A stretch of 64,000 nt of DNA from CAYSWV01 sp964434865 (GCA_964434865.1 CAYSWV010000005.1:1-64000), one strand, 5' to 3'; positions 17,290-26,862 are shown, counted from the stretch's first letter. Numbers and translations are program-made. Notes: generated by a model from the letters alone, not told the origin.

Positions 17290-18504
17290 ATGATTACTGA
17301 ACAAGTAGAGATTAAAGCCCTCACAGATACCTTTCTGAAAAAAAGCCCTGATCAGGCCAGTGAACTACCCACAACCCTGAAGTTACCCGTACCCACTGGT
17401 AAGACTTATCCTGTAGTTAGCTATCAACCTGCCGCCTCAGATCACTACAAAATTGAATTAGATTATGAAGCAGGTACCTGGTACGTTTTTACTGATCATT
17501 GGGATTTAGGCTGGGAAGATACTCTGGAAGATGACAGAGATGTATACGAAGAATTTTTAACAGAGTCCAACTTGCGTCAGATCATGCCAGGAGCTACTAC
17601 TGACGATATCAGAACTTACACGAGTCCCATCAACCGCGTACTGTATGACTTTGATATTGCAACATCGACGCGAGCAGCCGCCTTTATTGCTCAGATCGCT
17701 CATGAAAGTGGTCAGTTACGCTACAAAGAAGAGATGGCTAGTGGGGATGCCTATGAAGGTCGGCGAGATCTGGGTAATGTCAGACCTGGTGATGGCAGAC
17801 GTTACAAAGGTCGGGGCCTCATTCAACTGACCGGACGAGCCAACTATCGACAAGCGGGTCAAGCTTTAAACCTACCTTTAGAAGACGATCCGTTGATGGT
17901 GGTGCGTGATCCCTACTTAAATGCGGCGGTGGCGGGGTGGTATTGGCAGAGCCGTGATATCAATAGTGCTGCCGATCGCAATGACTTTCAACTGGTAACA
18001 CGTTTGATCAATGGTGGTTTAAACGGTTATCAAGATCGATTGAACTACTGGGAGCGATCCAAAACGATCTTAGTATCGACCAAAACAACCGTCACAATGC
18101 CAGAAATCAACTGGAATGACTTCAATGCTAAAGTCTCTAAGTATTTCACTGTCCGAGAAGTGGTGAATGCTGATCGCCGTCGTATTCCACAATCCGATGA
18201 AATTAAAGATAACATCTTGATCATGGCCGAAGAACTCGATCAAGTCAGAGAAGGGTGGGGATCGGCTATTTTAGTGACCTCATGGTATCGACCGCCTGCA
18301 ATCAATCGAGCCGTGGGTGGGGCCCGCAACTCCCAACACCTATCAGGTCGAGCTGTAGATGTCCGGCCAGCTCAAGGCAATATTTATCAGTTTCAAGATT
18401 GGTTAGATACTCAAGCCTGGAGTGATAAAGCATTAGGCTATGGGGCTCCTAGGGGTTTTGTCCATCTAGATCTTCGCCCAGGTCGTATCCGTTGGGTTTA
18501 TTGA
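17290..18504 (+). CDS. Chimeric cell-wall hydrolase: SH3-like, GH19-type and M15 peptidase domains
   Basis: A 404-residue endolysin-like protein. Residues about 1-80 form an SH3-like wall-binding domain (VEIKALTDTFLKKSPDQASE). Residues about 95-265 form a GH19 chitinase/lysozyme-type domain with the catalytic-glutamate motif AHESGQL and the RYKGRGLIQLTGRANY block. Residues about 290-404 form an M15-type D,D-peptidase domain with zinc ligands in SQHLSGRAVDV and GFVHLDLR. Together these would cut both glycan and peptide of peptidoglycan. There is no signal peptide, so release would need a holin or another route, or lysis. The ATG has AGGAGATCCT just upstream. No phage structural gene is nearby. 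It may be co-transcribed with the exonuclease-ATPase gene. Confidence 0.85.
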   Translation: MITEQVEIKALTDTFLKKSPDQASELPTTLKLPVPTGKTYPVVSYQPAASDHYKIELDYEAGTWYVFTDHWDLGWEDTLEDDRDVYEEFLTESNLRQIMPGATTDDIRTYTSPINRVLYDFDIATSTRAAAFIAQIAHESGQLRYKEEMASGDAYEGRRDLGNVRPGDGRRYKGRGLIQLTGRANYRQAGQALNLPLEDDPLMVVRDPYLNAAVAGWYWQSRDINSAADRNDFQLVTRLINGGLNGYQDRLNYWERSKTILVSTKTTVTMPEINWNDFNAKVSKYFTVREVVNADRRRIPQSDEIKDNILIMAEELDQVREGWGSAILVTSWYRPPAINRAVGGARNSQHLSGRAVDVRPAQGNIYQFQDWLDTQAWSDKALGYGAPRGFVHLDLRPGRIRWVY

Positions 18505-18611
18505 CGGACTAGTTGAATATTCTTGAACAACGTTGACACTCTGAACATTGTTGACACTCAATAGAATTAAGTTAGAAGTCAATTTGCTCAGCTGGACCAA
18601 CATCAAATTCA

Positions 18612-19013
18612 TTAGGAAAAGAACAAGTCCCTATTGAAGAAGATTTAAATTATTTGATCCGCTGGTTACAAACCACCATGACTGAAGAGGTGTTGGTCAC
18701 CGACTCGTTACCACGACTGTATTCTGATGCAGAGCGCTATAAACAGGTGGCTAGCGGGTTACTGGCCATTGCCATCTCTCACAACAGTTATGTTTTGTGG
18801 TTCTGACCAGAGGTGATCCAAACGGTGAATTGGGGTGGAGATCCTAGCAAGGCTTTTGAAACCACTCAAACAGCAGGTGCTATTCGGTTAACACCGCAAC
18901 TCAAGGCCATGAATCAACTGAAAACTGATGTCGTATCAATGCTATCTCATGATATCTGCAATCCTTTAAATACGATCCTGGTTTCCATGAACTTGCTCCA
19001 ATCTGTAGAGTGA
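18612..19013 (+). pseudogene. Phytochrome-type histidine kinase, decayed
   Basis: The frame from about 18621 reads EQVPIEEDLNYLIRWLQTTM, VASGLLAIAISHNSYVLWF, then an in-frame TGA (18804), then PEVIQTVNWGGDPSKAFETT and AIRLTPQ. This is the phytochrome PHY domain, in which the interrupted motif is normally LWFRPEVxQTVNWGG; an Arg codon CGA becoming TGA explains the stop. Directly after RLTPQ the frame jumps to LKAMNQLKTDVVSMLSHDIC, the phosphorylation helix of a histidine kinase, so the segment between has been deleted. The frame then ends at LLQSVE. Everything N-terminal (PAS, GAF, chromophore cysteine) and the ATPase are missing. It precedes an Rcp1-like regulator, matching the usual phytochrome operon. 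Confidence 0.85.
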
Positions 19014-19075
19014 TAAGCTGACTCATGTGCGGGCTGTCCGATCAGCCATCAATACTTTGGCATATCCTATCTAAC

Positions 19076-19177
19076 TTACTGGTTCCACCTAACATCAACA
19101 CGGAATTTATGAGCTATCAGGGCTTGAGCTAGACTGCTGGCCAGATCTGAATTATCTTCTGCTATCAGAACATTCAT
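19076..19177 (-). pseudogene. Remnant of a response-regulator receiver domain
   Basis: On the minus strand an ATG at 19177 opens MNVLIAEDNSDLASSLAQAL then IAHKFRVDVRWNQ before a stop. The first 28 residues are an unmistakable receiver-domain N-terminus (first strand plus acidic pocket plus helix 1), and the rest of the domain is gone. It lies opposite the decayed phytochrome locus, so two signalling genes have been lost at this spot. Confidence 0.7.
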
Positions 19178-19561
19178 TAAATTAAGGACATTAAGCCAAA
19201 ATCAACACTACAACTATTGTCTTTGCTATGGGCAGCTAGAGCAAGCAACTAATGACTAGATTAATTCAGAAAAAAGTTACTAGATTAATTTAGGTAGAGG
19301 GCTTTTGCGGGTAAGGATCAGCTGTTATCGCGGCAATTTGATACAAGTTTTCACGGATCATCATGTTTAGACAACCAACTTAAACATGACTAGATCTAGT
19401 TAAATTCACGGATCCAGCTTCTAGACAGAACAGGCTTTCCGCCAGATCGCGTAGCAATTATCGGCATCTCTTCCCATGAATAGGTAAGGGAGTTCAGCCA
19501 TCCTTAAGCAAGTAGGTCCCATACTTTGGTCAACAAATTGCAGGATTAAGAGCGGGTTGGA
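19178..19561. other. Non-coding region upstream of the response-regulator pair
   Basis: About 380 bases with no convincing gene. It contains two related segments with GACTAGATTAATT / TACTAGATTAATT spacing near 19253-19290. It probably combines decayed sequence with the promoter now driving the two response regulators. Confidence 0.35.
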
Positions 19562-20020
19562 ATGAAAAACTTAAGGCCAAAAATGATTCTTGTAGCAGAA
19601 GATGATCCAGATGATCAATTTTTGCTAGTGGAAGCGTTAGAAGAAAATGGCTGGGATTGTCAGTATCACTTTGTTACTGATGGTGAGGAGGTTATGGATT
19701 TTCTCTACCACCGTGGCAGTTATAGTGATATTCACCGATTTCCTCGACCTAGTTTGATCTTGCTAGATCTAAATATGCCTCGCAAGGATGGTAGAGAAGT
19801 TCTTAGAGATATTAAGTTTGACCCTGGATTACGGCAAATCCCTATTGTTGTCTTAACGACATCCAGCAATATAGATGATATTACTAAAGCCTATGATCTG
19901 GGCGTTAACTCGTTTATTGCTAAGCCAGTCAGCTTTGAATCCATGGTCACTACCGTCAGGGTACTGATTGGCTATTGGTTTCATATCCTTAGACTACCAG
20001 ATCAGGAGACATTGAGATGA
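19562..20020 (+). CDS. Rcp1-like response regulator (receiver only)
   Basis: A 152-residue single-domain receiver. Acidic pocket AEDDPDDQFLL, phospho-acceptor aspartate in LILLDLNMPRKDG, switch threonine in VVLTTSS and lysine in FIAKPVSF. The xEDDPDDQ..L and YHRG..SDI.RFPRP signatures are those of Rcp1, the partner of cyanobacterial phytochrome Cph1. It has no output domain, so it would pass phosphate on or act by binding a partner. The stop overlaps the next start by 4 bases (ATGA), so the two are translationally coupled. Its likely cognate kinase, the phytochrome just upstream, is a pseudogene; input must now come from another kinase or be lost. Confidence 0.9.
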   Translation: MKNLRPKMILVAEDDPDDQFLLVEALEENGWDCQYHFVTDGEEVMDFLYHRGSYSDIHRFPRPSLILLDLNMPRKDGREVLRDIKFDPGLRQIPIVVLTTSSNIDDITKAYDLGVNSFIAKPVSFESMVTTVRVLIGYWFHILRLPDQETLR

Positions 20021-21235
20021 CACAGAAGCATTTTCGAATCCTCCTGGTTGATGATGATGAAGATGATTACATCGTGACGCAAGATCTGTTAGAAGAATCT
20101 CAGTGGGTGAGTGTTGAACTCGATTGGGTGAGTAGTTATCAAACGGCCCTGCCAGTTATTGAACGCCAAGAACATGATATTTACTTATTCGATTACCGGC
20201 TAGGTGCTGAGACAGGCTTAGAACTCTTGAGGGTTGCCATCGAGCAGGGCTGCCAGCGTCCGATTATTCTGTTAACTGGCCTTGGCGATCATGATATTGA
20301 TGTTGAAGCAATTAAAATGGGCGCCGCTGACTACTTAGTGAAAGGTCAGATCAATGGTCCATTATTGGAACGTTCCATTCTGCATGCTTTTGAACGTAAA
20401 CGGGCTGAATTAAAGCAAACTCAACTCTTGCAGGAGCTTGAAGCTACCGTTAAAGCTTTAGAAGCTGCGAACCAAGCCCTACATCGGCTCAATCGGTTAG
20501 ACGGTTTAACTCAAATTGCTAATCGACGTCATTTTGATGAAGTTTTGAATCAAGAGTGGCAAGCGGCTAGTCAAGAGTCTGCTCCACTAGCACTAGTGTT
20601 ATGTGATGTCGATTATTTTAAGTATTTTAATGATTTATATGGTCACACCTCAGGAGATGACTGTCTGAAACAGGTGGCTAAAGCTATTCGACATACCGTG
20701 TATCGGGTTGGTGATCTGGTGGCTCGTTATGGAGGAGAAGAATTTGCGGTGCTGCTTCCTGACACCACTCTAGAGCAAGCTGTATTAGTAGGTAAAAGAA
20801 TTCAAAAAACCATCTTCGAAAAAGCTATTCCCCATGCTCGCTCTCTCACAGGCCATGTTACAGTGAGTTGTGGTGTTGCAAGTAACATTCCTAACTTGAT
20901 TGATGATCCTCAAAATTTACCNNNNNNNNNNNNNNNNNNNNNNNNNNNNNNNNNNNNNNNNNNNNNNNNNNNNNNNNNNNNNNNNNNNNNNNNNNNNNNN
21001 NNNNNNNNNNNNNNNNNNNNNTTTACCTCAAACTTTAATTGATCAAGCAGATCTGGCTCTCTATGCAGCTAAAGCCGAAGGTCGTAATTGTGTAGTTAGC
21101 TATGATCAGGTTCAACATCACTCGCTCAAATCCACACCCAAACCAATTCAAAATGATCATGATTCTCATCATGGGAGTTCAATCAAAGCGGGAGCACTGA
21201 ATTGTTCAACTAACAGTTTCACCTATGTGTCATGA
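20017..21235 (+). CDS. Response regulator with GGDEF diguanylate cyclase domain (interrupted by assembly gap)
   Basis: Residues 1-120 form a receiver (LLVDDDEDDYIV, aspartate in IYLFDYRLGAE, lysine in YLVKGQ). After a coiled coil comes a GGDEF domain: LDGLTQIANRRHFDEVL, DVDYFKYFNDLYGHTSGDDC and the active-site loop ARYGGEEFAVLLP. The GGEEF loop is intact, so it should make cyclic di-GMP. The gene contains 100 N (20922-21021). Left sequence ends ...DPQNLP and right sequence starts LPQTLIDQADLALYAAKAEG. Both contig ends share TTTACC, and merging them gives one uninterrupted frame, so the gap is probably artificial and the apparent frame change unreal. The 3' end is a Ser/His-rich tail. It is coupled to the upstream Rcp1-like gene. 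Confidence 0.88.
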
Positions 21236-21382
21236 GAGGAAGAGGTCAGCGACTTTGTAACGGTGCGTTAACTTCTGTTGAGGTGAGAGCTTAAGCAATC
21301 TCGAAGTTTTGGGAGCAGTTTAGGGGCCTTGTTGTAGTCTGAGCACACCTAGATCTTTTACCTACTGTACAGAAGAGGGGAT

Positions 21383-22396
21383 ATGGTAACTCGGGTCGCT
21401 ATCAATGGCTTTGGTCGAATTGGTCGGGCATTTATCCGCGCTGTTTTGAGTCATCCCTCAGATCAGCTAGACATTGTGGCTGTCAATGATCTAACCGATC
21501 CAGCAAACTTAGCCTATCTATTGAGCTACGATTCAGCTTATGGTCATCTGCAGACCACTGTTGAAGCTACTGAAGATGGTTTAAAAATTGGGGATAAGCT
21601 AGTTAAAGTTCTAGCCGAAAAGGATCCAACCCAATTACCTTGGCAAGCGATGGGTGTTGATCTGGTCATTGAATCCACTGGCTTTTTTACCAAGCGGGAT
21701 GGTGCTGCTAAACATCTGGAGGCCGGCGCCAAGAAGGTACTTATCTCAGCTCCAGCTAAAAATCCTGATGCTACCATCGTTATGGGAGTTAATGACAACC
21801 TTTATGACCCCAACTCACACCACATTATTTCAAATGCCTCTTGCACGACTAATTGTCTAGCTCCTGTGGCTAAGGTCTTGCTAGATACATTCGGCTTAAA
21901 AAATGGGTTTCTCACCACGGTTCATGCTTATACAGCAACTCAAGGCATTGTGGATAGGCCTGATGCAAAGGACTTTCGGCGGGGACGAGCAGCTGCAGTC
22001 TCAATTGTGCCCTCTTCAACGGGGGCAGCTACAGCTGTTGCCCTAGTGATCCCTGAATTAAAAGGCAAACTAGATGGTTTGGCCCTACGGGTGCCAACAC
22101 TGACAGGATCGATTGTAGATTTTGTCATCCAAACTGAAAAGTCTGTTTCTGTAGAAAGTATCAATGCAGCCTTCAAAGCAGCCGCAACAGGCCCGATGAA
22201 GGGGATCTTAGGTATTGCCCATAAAGGGGCTGTATCTGCTGATATTGTCGGTAACCCACTTTCTTCTATTGTGGAATCAGAGTCAACGATGGTGCTGGGA
22301 GATTCAACAGCTAAAGTGTTATCCTGGTACGACAATGAATGTGGGTATGCCCATCGAGTCCGAGACTTGGCTGTATTGGTTGCTAGCCAGTTGTAG
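21383..22396 (+). CDS. gap: Glyceraldehyde-3-phosphate dehydrogenase, type I
   Basis: A 337-residue GAPDH. The NAD-binding start is RVAINGFGRIGRAFIR, the catalytic cysteine is in SNASCTTNCLAPV, and later blocks are PSSTGAATAV, LRVPTLTGSIVDF and WYDNECGYAHRV. The residues after the second strand read VNDLTDP: an aspartate followed by leucine, as in NAD-preferring glycolytic enzymes rather than the Thr of the NADPH-linked Calvin-cycle Gap2. Near 190 the sequence is VDRPDAKDFRRGRAAA, retaining proline at the second selectivity position. I infer a glycolytic (Gap1-like) enzyme, though position-based coenzyme calls are imperfect. It is monocistronic and convergent with the hybrid kinase gene. Confidence 0.93.
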   Translation: MVTRVAINGFGRIGRAFIRAVLSHPSDQLDIVAVNDLTDPANLAYLLSYDSAYGHLQTTVEATEDGLKIGDKLVKVLAEKDPTQLPWQAMGVDLVIESTGFFTKRDGAAKHLEAGAKKVLISAPAKNPDATIVMGVNDNLYDPNSHHIISNASCTTNCLAPVAKVLLDTFGLKNGFLTTVHAYTATQGIVDRPDAKDFRRGRAAAVSIVPSSTGAATAVALVIPELKGKLDGLALRVPTLTGSIVDFVIQTEKSVSVESINAAFKAAATGPMKGILGIAHKGAVSADIVGNPLSSIVESESTMVLGDSTAKVLSWYDNECGYAHRVRDLAVLVASQL

Positions 22397-22524
22397 AGGG
22401 CCAAGACCGAAAGGAGAAGGGAGATCCAAGATCGATCTAAAAAGCGATCTAAAGAAGATCTGAAGATCTAAAGGATACTTGGGTGTCTGTGCGACTTCAA
22501 GCTCTAGAGTCGTGCAGATGTCTC

Positions 22525-25500
22525 CTAGTAAAGGACTTTTGAACATAACTCTAAGATCAAATCAAATCTAAAGTCATTAGTCCATTGCAATAGGCTCAGG
22601 CGAAGGTAACGATGTGAAGCTGGGATCTCGTCTACCAGGGTTTGAATAGACGTGTCACGAGCTAGGGTGGCTGCTTCACGGAGGTTGCGAATCCAATGAG
22701 AGGGCATAACAAGCAGATCTTCAGGGGTAACCTCAGATAGTTGATGGATATCCTCTAAATCAGACTCATAGACATACTGCACTCCTAAAAATTGATTGAG
22801 CGTGTCAAAAATAGTGGACTCTTGAAAGGGCTTGCTAACAAAGCTATTACAGCCTTCTGCTAGTACAGCTGTTCGTTCATGATCTAGAGCTCCTGCTGTT
22901 AAGGCAATAATGACGGTTTTTTGATCTGACTCTACTTCAAGCTGACGAATCCGGCGAGTGGCTTCACGACCATCCATCAGAGGCATTTTCATATCCATCC
23001 AAATGAGATGGGGGTGCCAATTTTGCCACTTACTGAGGGCATCCAGACCATTGACTGCACTGGAGGTTTCAAAGCCCACACTGGCTAATAATTGCTCCAA
23101 TAACTCACGGTTATCCGCATGATCATCAACGATTAAGAGGCGATAAGTGGGTTGTCCTGGAGCTAACCCCACAACTCGAGAGTGGAACTGCTCAGAGTCT
23201 ACTGGTGTTGTGTCAGCGAGTTTAACCTCAAGGTTGACAAAAAAGGTTGTGCCCTGTCCTGGTTGACTGGAAACATAGATATCCCCTCCCATGAGTTGGG
23301 CATATTTACGGCTGATCGTTAAACCTAAACCTGTACCTGATTGAGATCTAATCCCGCTTTCAGTTTGCCTAAAGGGTTGAAATAATGTTTCCAGATCTTC
23401 AGAGGCAATCCCTGCGCCAGTATCTTCAACTTCAAAAAATATGGCAATACTATCAGCTTGAGGTTGCGCTCTACCTCTGAGGATAATACGACCTTGAGTT
23501 GTAAACTTAATAGCGTTGCCGAGGAGATTGACTAGAATCTGACGAATTTTATTAGCATCACTGACAATAAACTGGGGCAAAGTTGCGTCGCGGATAATAT
23601 CGAAATCCAACAGTTTTTCTTCTATTCTGGCTCGGAATAGTGCTTCCAAAGTTTGGAGTAAATTAAACAGATCCAGTGTTTCGGCTTGGATAAGAGTCTG
23701 TCCTGCTTCAATTTTAGACAGATCAAGAATATCATTGATCAGACCTAGCAAATGCTCACCACTTCGATTAATAATGCCCAGAGACTTTTTATGATAGGCA
23801 GTTAAGCTAGGATCTCGATCCATCAGTTGACTAAAGCCCAAAATAGCATTGAGCGGTGTCCTCAACTCATGGCTCATGCTAGCTAGAAAATAGCTTTTAG
23901 CTTGGGTAGCAGCCTCAGCAGCTTCTTTGGCTTGAATGATCTCCTGTTCAATCGCTTTGCGGTCCGAAATATCTTGAAAAGAACCAAATAAACGGATACA
24001 GGTTCCATCTTTCATCTCAGCTTGCCCTGTTGAAGCCACCCAGATCTCTCGACCGGTAGCCGTCATCATCTCAAGTTCAATAGACCAGGGGGTTCCTTCC
24101 TTGATTGCGGTGTTCACAACTTGGATAATCCTGTCTCGGCTCTGGCCTTCTTTATAAAACTGGATCGCAGTTTGGAGATTGGGTTCAAATTCAGGAGGAA
24201 CTTCGTGTATCTCTTTGGTCATGGCCGACCAGTATATCTTCTGCTGAATCAGATCAATAGACCAAGCCCCAATCCGGCCAGTGCGACTCATATCCTCTAA
24301 AATCTCTTGCTGTTGAGCTAATTGAGTCGTGGCCAGTTTCTTTTCTGTGATCTCACTTTGGATCGCAATGAAGCCTTGAAACTGACCGATCTCATTAAAT
24401 AATGGGCTACAGCGGATCACAACCCAGTGAGGTGAGCCATCTTTACGATAATTGAGAACTTCAACTCCAAATTCTTGCTGGTGAATGAGTGCATTATGCA
24501 TGTGAGCAATGGTGACTGGATCAGTCTTGGGCCCTTGTAGAACATCACCAGGCTTACGGTCTAGCATATCGGATAGGTCGTAGCCAGTGATACGAGTAAA
24601 TCCAGCATTCACCCATTCGGTCTCACCAGCCGTGTTAGTAACAATCACACCTTCATGGGTTTGGCTAACGATCCGAGATAATTTCAGCATCTCTTGATCA
24701 GTGGCTATGCGCTGGGTAATATCTTCAATTAAACAAACGATTAGATGAGGGTACTCAGGTAATCCTTTCAATCGAGTGACACTGGTTTTCGCCCAAAAGC
24801 TATGGCCATCCTTACAAACATAGCGACATTCTAAAGTGTAATTAAAACAACGTTCATCCACTAGATCTGCTAAGTGTTTTTGACTAGCAGCTAGATCATG
24901 AGGATGAATAATATCCAGCAAGGACATTGCCAGCAATTCTGTTTTGGTATATCCAAGCAGATCACTCAATCTTTGATTAACCTGGATAGGCTGAGAGGTC
25001 TCCAATTGACTAAACGCAATGCCCAAGACTGATTGTTCAAACAAAGATCGAAACAGTGTCTCACTACTTTGAAGAGCAAGTTCAGCCTCTTTCAGATCTG
25101 TGATGTTTGTTAGCGTGCCCACTAATTTAGTCACTTGACCATGATCATCAAAAACAGCTGCCCCCCGATTGATAACGTAGGCAACGGCATCATCTTGAAG
25201 TAAACGATGTTCGATTTCATAATCGGTACCATATTGGATCGCAGCATCGATAACAGCCAACAGCTGAGGCAGATCATCAGGAAAGACAGAATTGTAGAGA
25301 TCCTGGTAATGTACTGGCTTAGTACCAGGTTCAACTCCTAAAATAGTGTAGAGTTCATCTGACCAAACACTAGTGCCGGTTGCCAGATCCAGTTCCCAGC
25401 TACCGACTTGAGCAATGCGTTGAGCAGCTTGAAGTTGTTCAGTGCTGGTTTTGAGTGCTGCCGTTTTGTCAGCTACTTCCTGTTCAAGATGATGTTCATA

Positions 25501-26760
25501 GTGCTGTTGTAGCTGTTGGGCCTGCTGCAAAGATCGAGCCATATGCTGAAATGAATCTGACAAGGCTGCAACTTCTAAAATACTGCTAGATCGTAAAGCA
25601 TGATCTAGTTGGCCCTGTGTCAATTCTTGAGTTGCTTGGGTCAGCAAGGATAAGGATCGAGTAATACGATAGGAAGTCAAGATCCCAATCCCAGTAGCGA
25701 CTAAAAGCGCCACTCCAGATAGTAGCAGTGTCCTATTCAGATTAGCCTGGATCTCAGTACTAAAATCAGCCTGAGGCACCATCGTGATAATCAACCAATC
25801 AAGACCAGCCTCATCATGAAAAGGAAGGGTATCGATAAAGTAACGCTGACCATGGTGAATAAAAGTAAGCTCTTCACGACCAACGGTATACAAATCTTGA
25901 TGTTGAGCCATCACGGCTTGAATAGTAAGCTGGGTTAAGGGATCTTGGTGGTTTAGTCCGGGGTTAAGATCTGTACTATTCCTAGGTCCTGGAGTAATAG
26001 GGGATTCAGGCGTTGAAGCAGCGACCAAAGTACTATCTCGCTCAAGCACAACTATTAGACCAGACGGTGAAAACTGTAGATCCTCAAGAAAGTTGCTGAT
26101 ATCTGATACCAAAATATCTGAATTTAAAACACCTTGAAGGATACCATTACTGAAAATCGGGGTTGTAAATTCAAAAGCTACAGCTGGGCTATTGTCAGGA
26201 GAAGACCAGATTGGAGCTTGAGCCTCTACAGCTGCTTGATACCAGATCTGTTGATGAACATCAAAAGCAGATGTTGTATCAATCACTGCTAACCGATTAC
26301 GCTGATCATCAACTCGATATACCTGCCGGGTATTCGGCTTAGTACCCAACGCCTCTGTAATCACTAAGGTTCCAGGTTCAACGGGTAGAACCCCCAATCG
26401 TTCACGCCCCACTGCAATCAACTCACCCTGAGTGTTGCTAAAAGCTAGTGAAGTAACAGTGGGAAATGCTTGAATCTGATGGAAAAAATAGTGTTCGATT
26501 ATATTAAAGTCGGCCAGATCAATCGCACCTGACTCTAAGCTGGCTTGGTTTAGCTGAATCAGTTGTTTGGGAGTATCCAGAAAAGTGGCCAACTGACTAC
26601 TGGCACTCTGGCTGGCCTCCTCGATAAGCTGAAAAGCTAAGTTAGCAATAGTTTTTTGCCCACTGCGGTAGGAAAGATAGCCCACAAGACCCACGATACC
26701 AATGGCTTGAGCTGCAAACTGAGCAGCCAGCACCAGGTAAAGGGAGATTTTAGGGGACAT
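22525..26760 (-). CDS. Hybrid sensor histidine kinase (dCACHE-HAMP-PAS x4-HisKA-HATPase-REC)
   Basis: A 1411-residue membrane kinase. An N-terminal helix (about 8-30) and a second one (about 345-368) enclose a periplasmic double-CACHE-like sensor domain. Then come HAMP (about 369-420), a coiled coil, and four PAS/PAC units (starting near AQVGSWELDLATGT, LFRSLFEQSVLGI, VSQTHEGVIVTNTAG and RIGAWSIDL). HisKA follows with the phospho-histidine in ASMSHELRTPLNAI, then an ATPase with DTGAGI and TGLGLTISR, then a receiver (LLIVDDHADNR, aspartate in LIWMDMKMPLMDG). The last roughly 80 residues are a helical tail without recognisable motif, possibly a decayed Hpt-like segment. All catalytic residues appear intact. 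The ligand is unknown and no cognate regulator is adjacent. Confidence 0.93.
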   Translation of the reverse strand: MSPKISLYLVLAAQFAAQAIGIVGLVGYLSYRSGQKTIANLAFQLIEEASQSASSQLATFLDTPKQLIQLNQASLESGAIDLADFNIIEHYFFHQIQAFPTVTSLAFSNTQGELIAVGRERLGVLPVEPGTLVITEALGTKPNTRQVYRVDDQRNRLAVIDTTSAFDVHQQIWYQAAVEAQAPIWSSPDNSPAVAFEFTTPIFSNGILQGVLNSDILVSDISNFLEDLQFSPSGLIVVLERDSTLVAASTPESPITPGPRNSTDLNPGLNHQDPLTQLTIQAVMAQHQDLYTVGREELTFIHHGQRYFIDTLPFHDEAGLDWLIITMVPQADFSTEIQANLNRTLLLSGVALLVATGIGILTSYRITRSLSLLTQATQELTQGQLDHALRSSSILEVAALSDSFQHMARSLQQAQQLQQHYEHHLEQEVADKTAALKTSTEQLQAAQRIAQVGSWELDLATGTSVWSDELYTILGVEPGTKPVHYQDLYNSVFPDDLPQLLAVIDAAIQYGTDYEIEHRLLQDDAVAYVINRGAAVFDDHGQVTKLVGTLTNITDLKEAELALQSSETLFRSLFEQSVLGIAFSQLETSQPIQVNQRLSDLLGYTKTELLAMSLLDIIHPHDLAASQKHLADLVDERCFNYTLECRYVCKDGHSFWAKTSVTRLKGLPEYPHLIVCLIEDITQRIATDQEMLKLSRIVSQTHEGVIVTNTAGETEWVNAGFTRITGYDLSDMLDRKPGDVLQGPKTDPVTIAHMHNALIHQQEFGVEVLNYRKDGSPHWVVIRCSPLFNEIGQFQGFIAIQSEITEKKLATTQLAQQQEILEDMSRTGRIGAWSIDLIQQKIYWSAMTKEIHEVPPEFEPNLQTAIQFYKEGQSRDRIIQVVNTAIKEGTPWSIELEMMTATGREIWVASTGQAEMKDGTCIRLFGSFQDISDRKAIEQEIIQAKEAAEAATQAKSYFLASMSHELRTPLNAILGFSQLMDRDPSLTAYHKKSLGIINRSGEHLLGLINDILDLSKIEAGQTLIQAETLDLFNLLQTLEALFRARIEEKLLDFDIIRDATLPQFIVSDANKIRQILVNLLGNAIKFTTQGRIILRGRAQPQADSIAIFFEVEDTGAGIASEDLETLFQPFRQTESGIRSQSGTGLGLTISRKYAQLMGGDIYVSSQPGQGTTFFVNLEVKLADTTPVDSEQFHSRVVGLAPGQPTYRLLIVDDHADNRELLEQLLASVGFETSSAVNGLDALSKWQNWHPHLIWMDMKMPLMDGREATRRIRQLEVESDQKTVIIALTAGALDHERTAVLAEGCNSFVSKPFQESTIFDTLNQFLGVQYVYESDLEDIHQLSEVTPEDLLVMPSHWIRNLREAATLARDTSIQTLVDEIPASHRYLRLSLLQWTNDFRFDLILELCSKVLY

Positions 26761-26862
26761 ACAATGATCTCCAAGAGCAGCGGGGCTGCAAAATTAGAGC
26801 CGAGACTAAAATACTGATTTGACTACTATTCTATCTGTTGATGACAGCAAGACTCCCAACGA

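Noticed and set aside
17290..18504. Prophage built around the lysin-like gene
   Set aside because: No integrase, terminase, capsid, tail or holin gene lies within 15 kb on either side.
20900..21235. Frameshift in the GGDEF gene
   Set aside because: The frame change occurs only across the artificial 100-N gap; merging the overlapping ends restores one frame.
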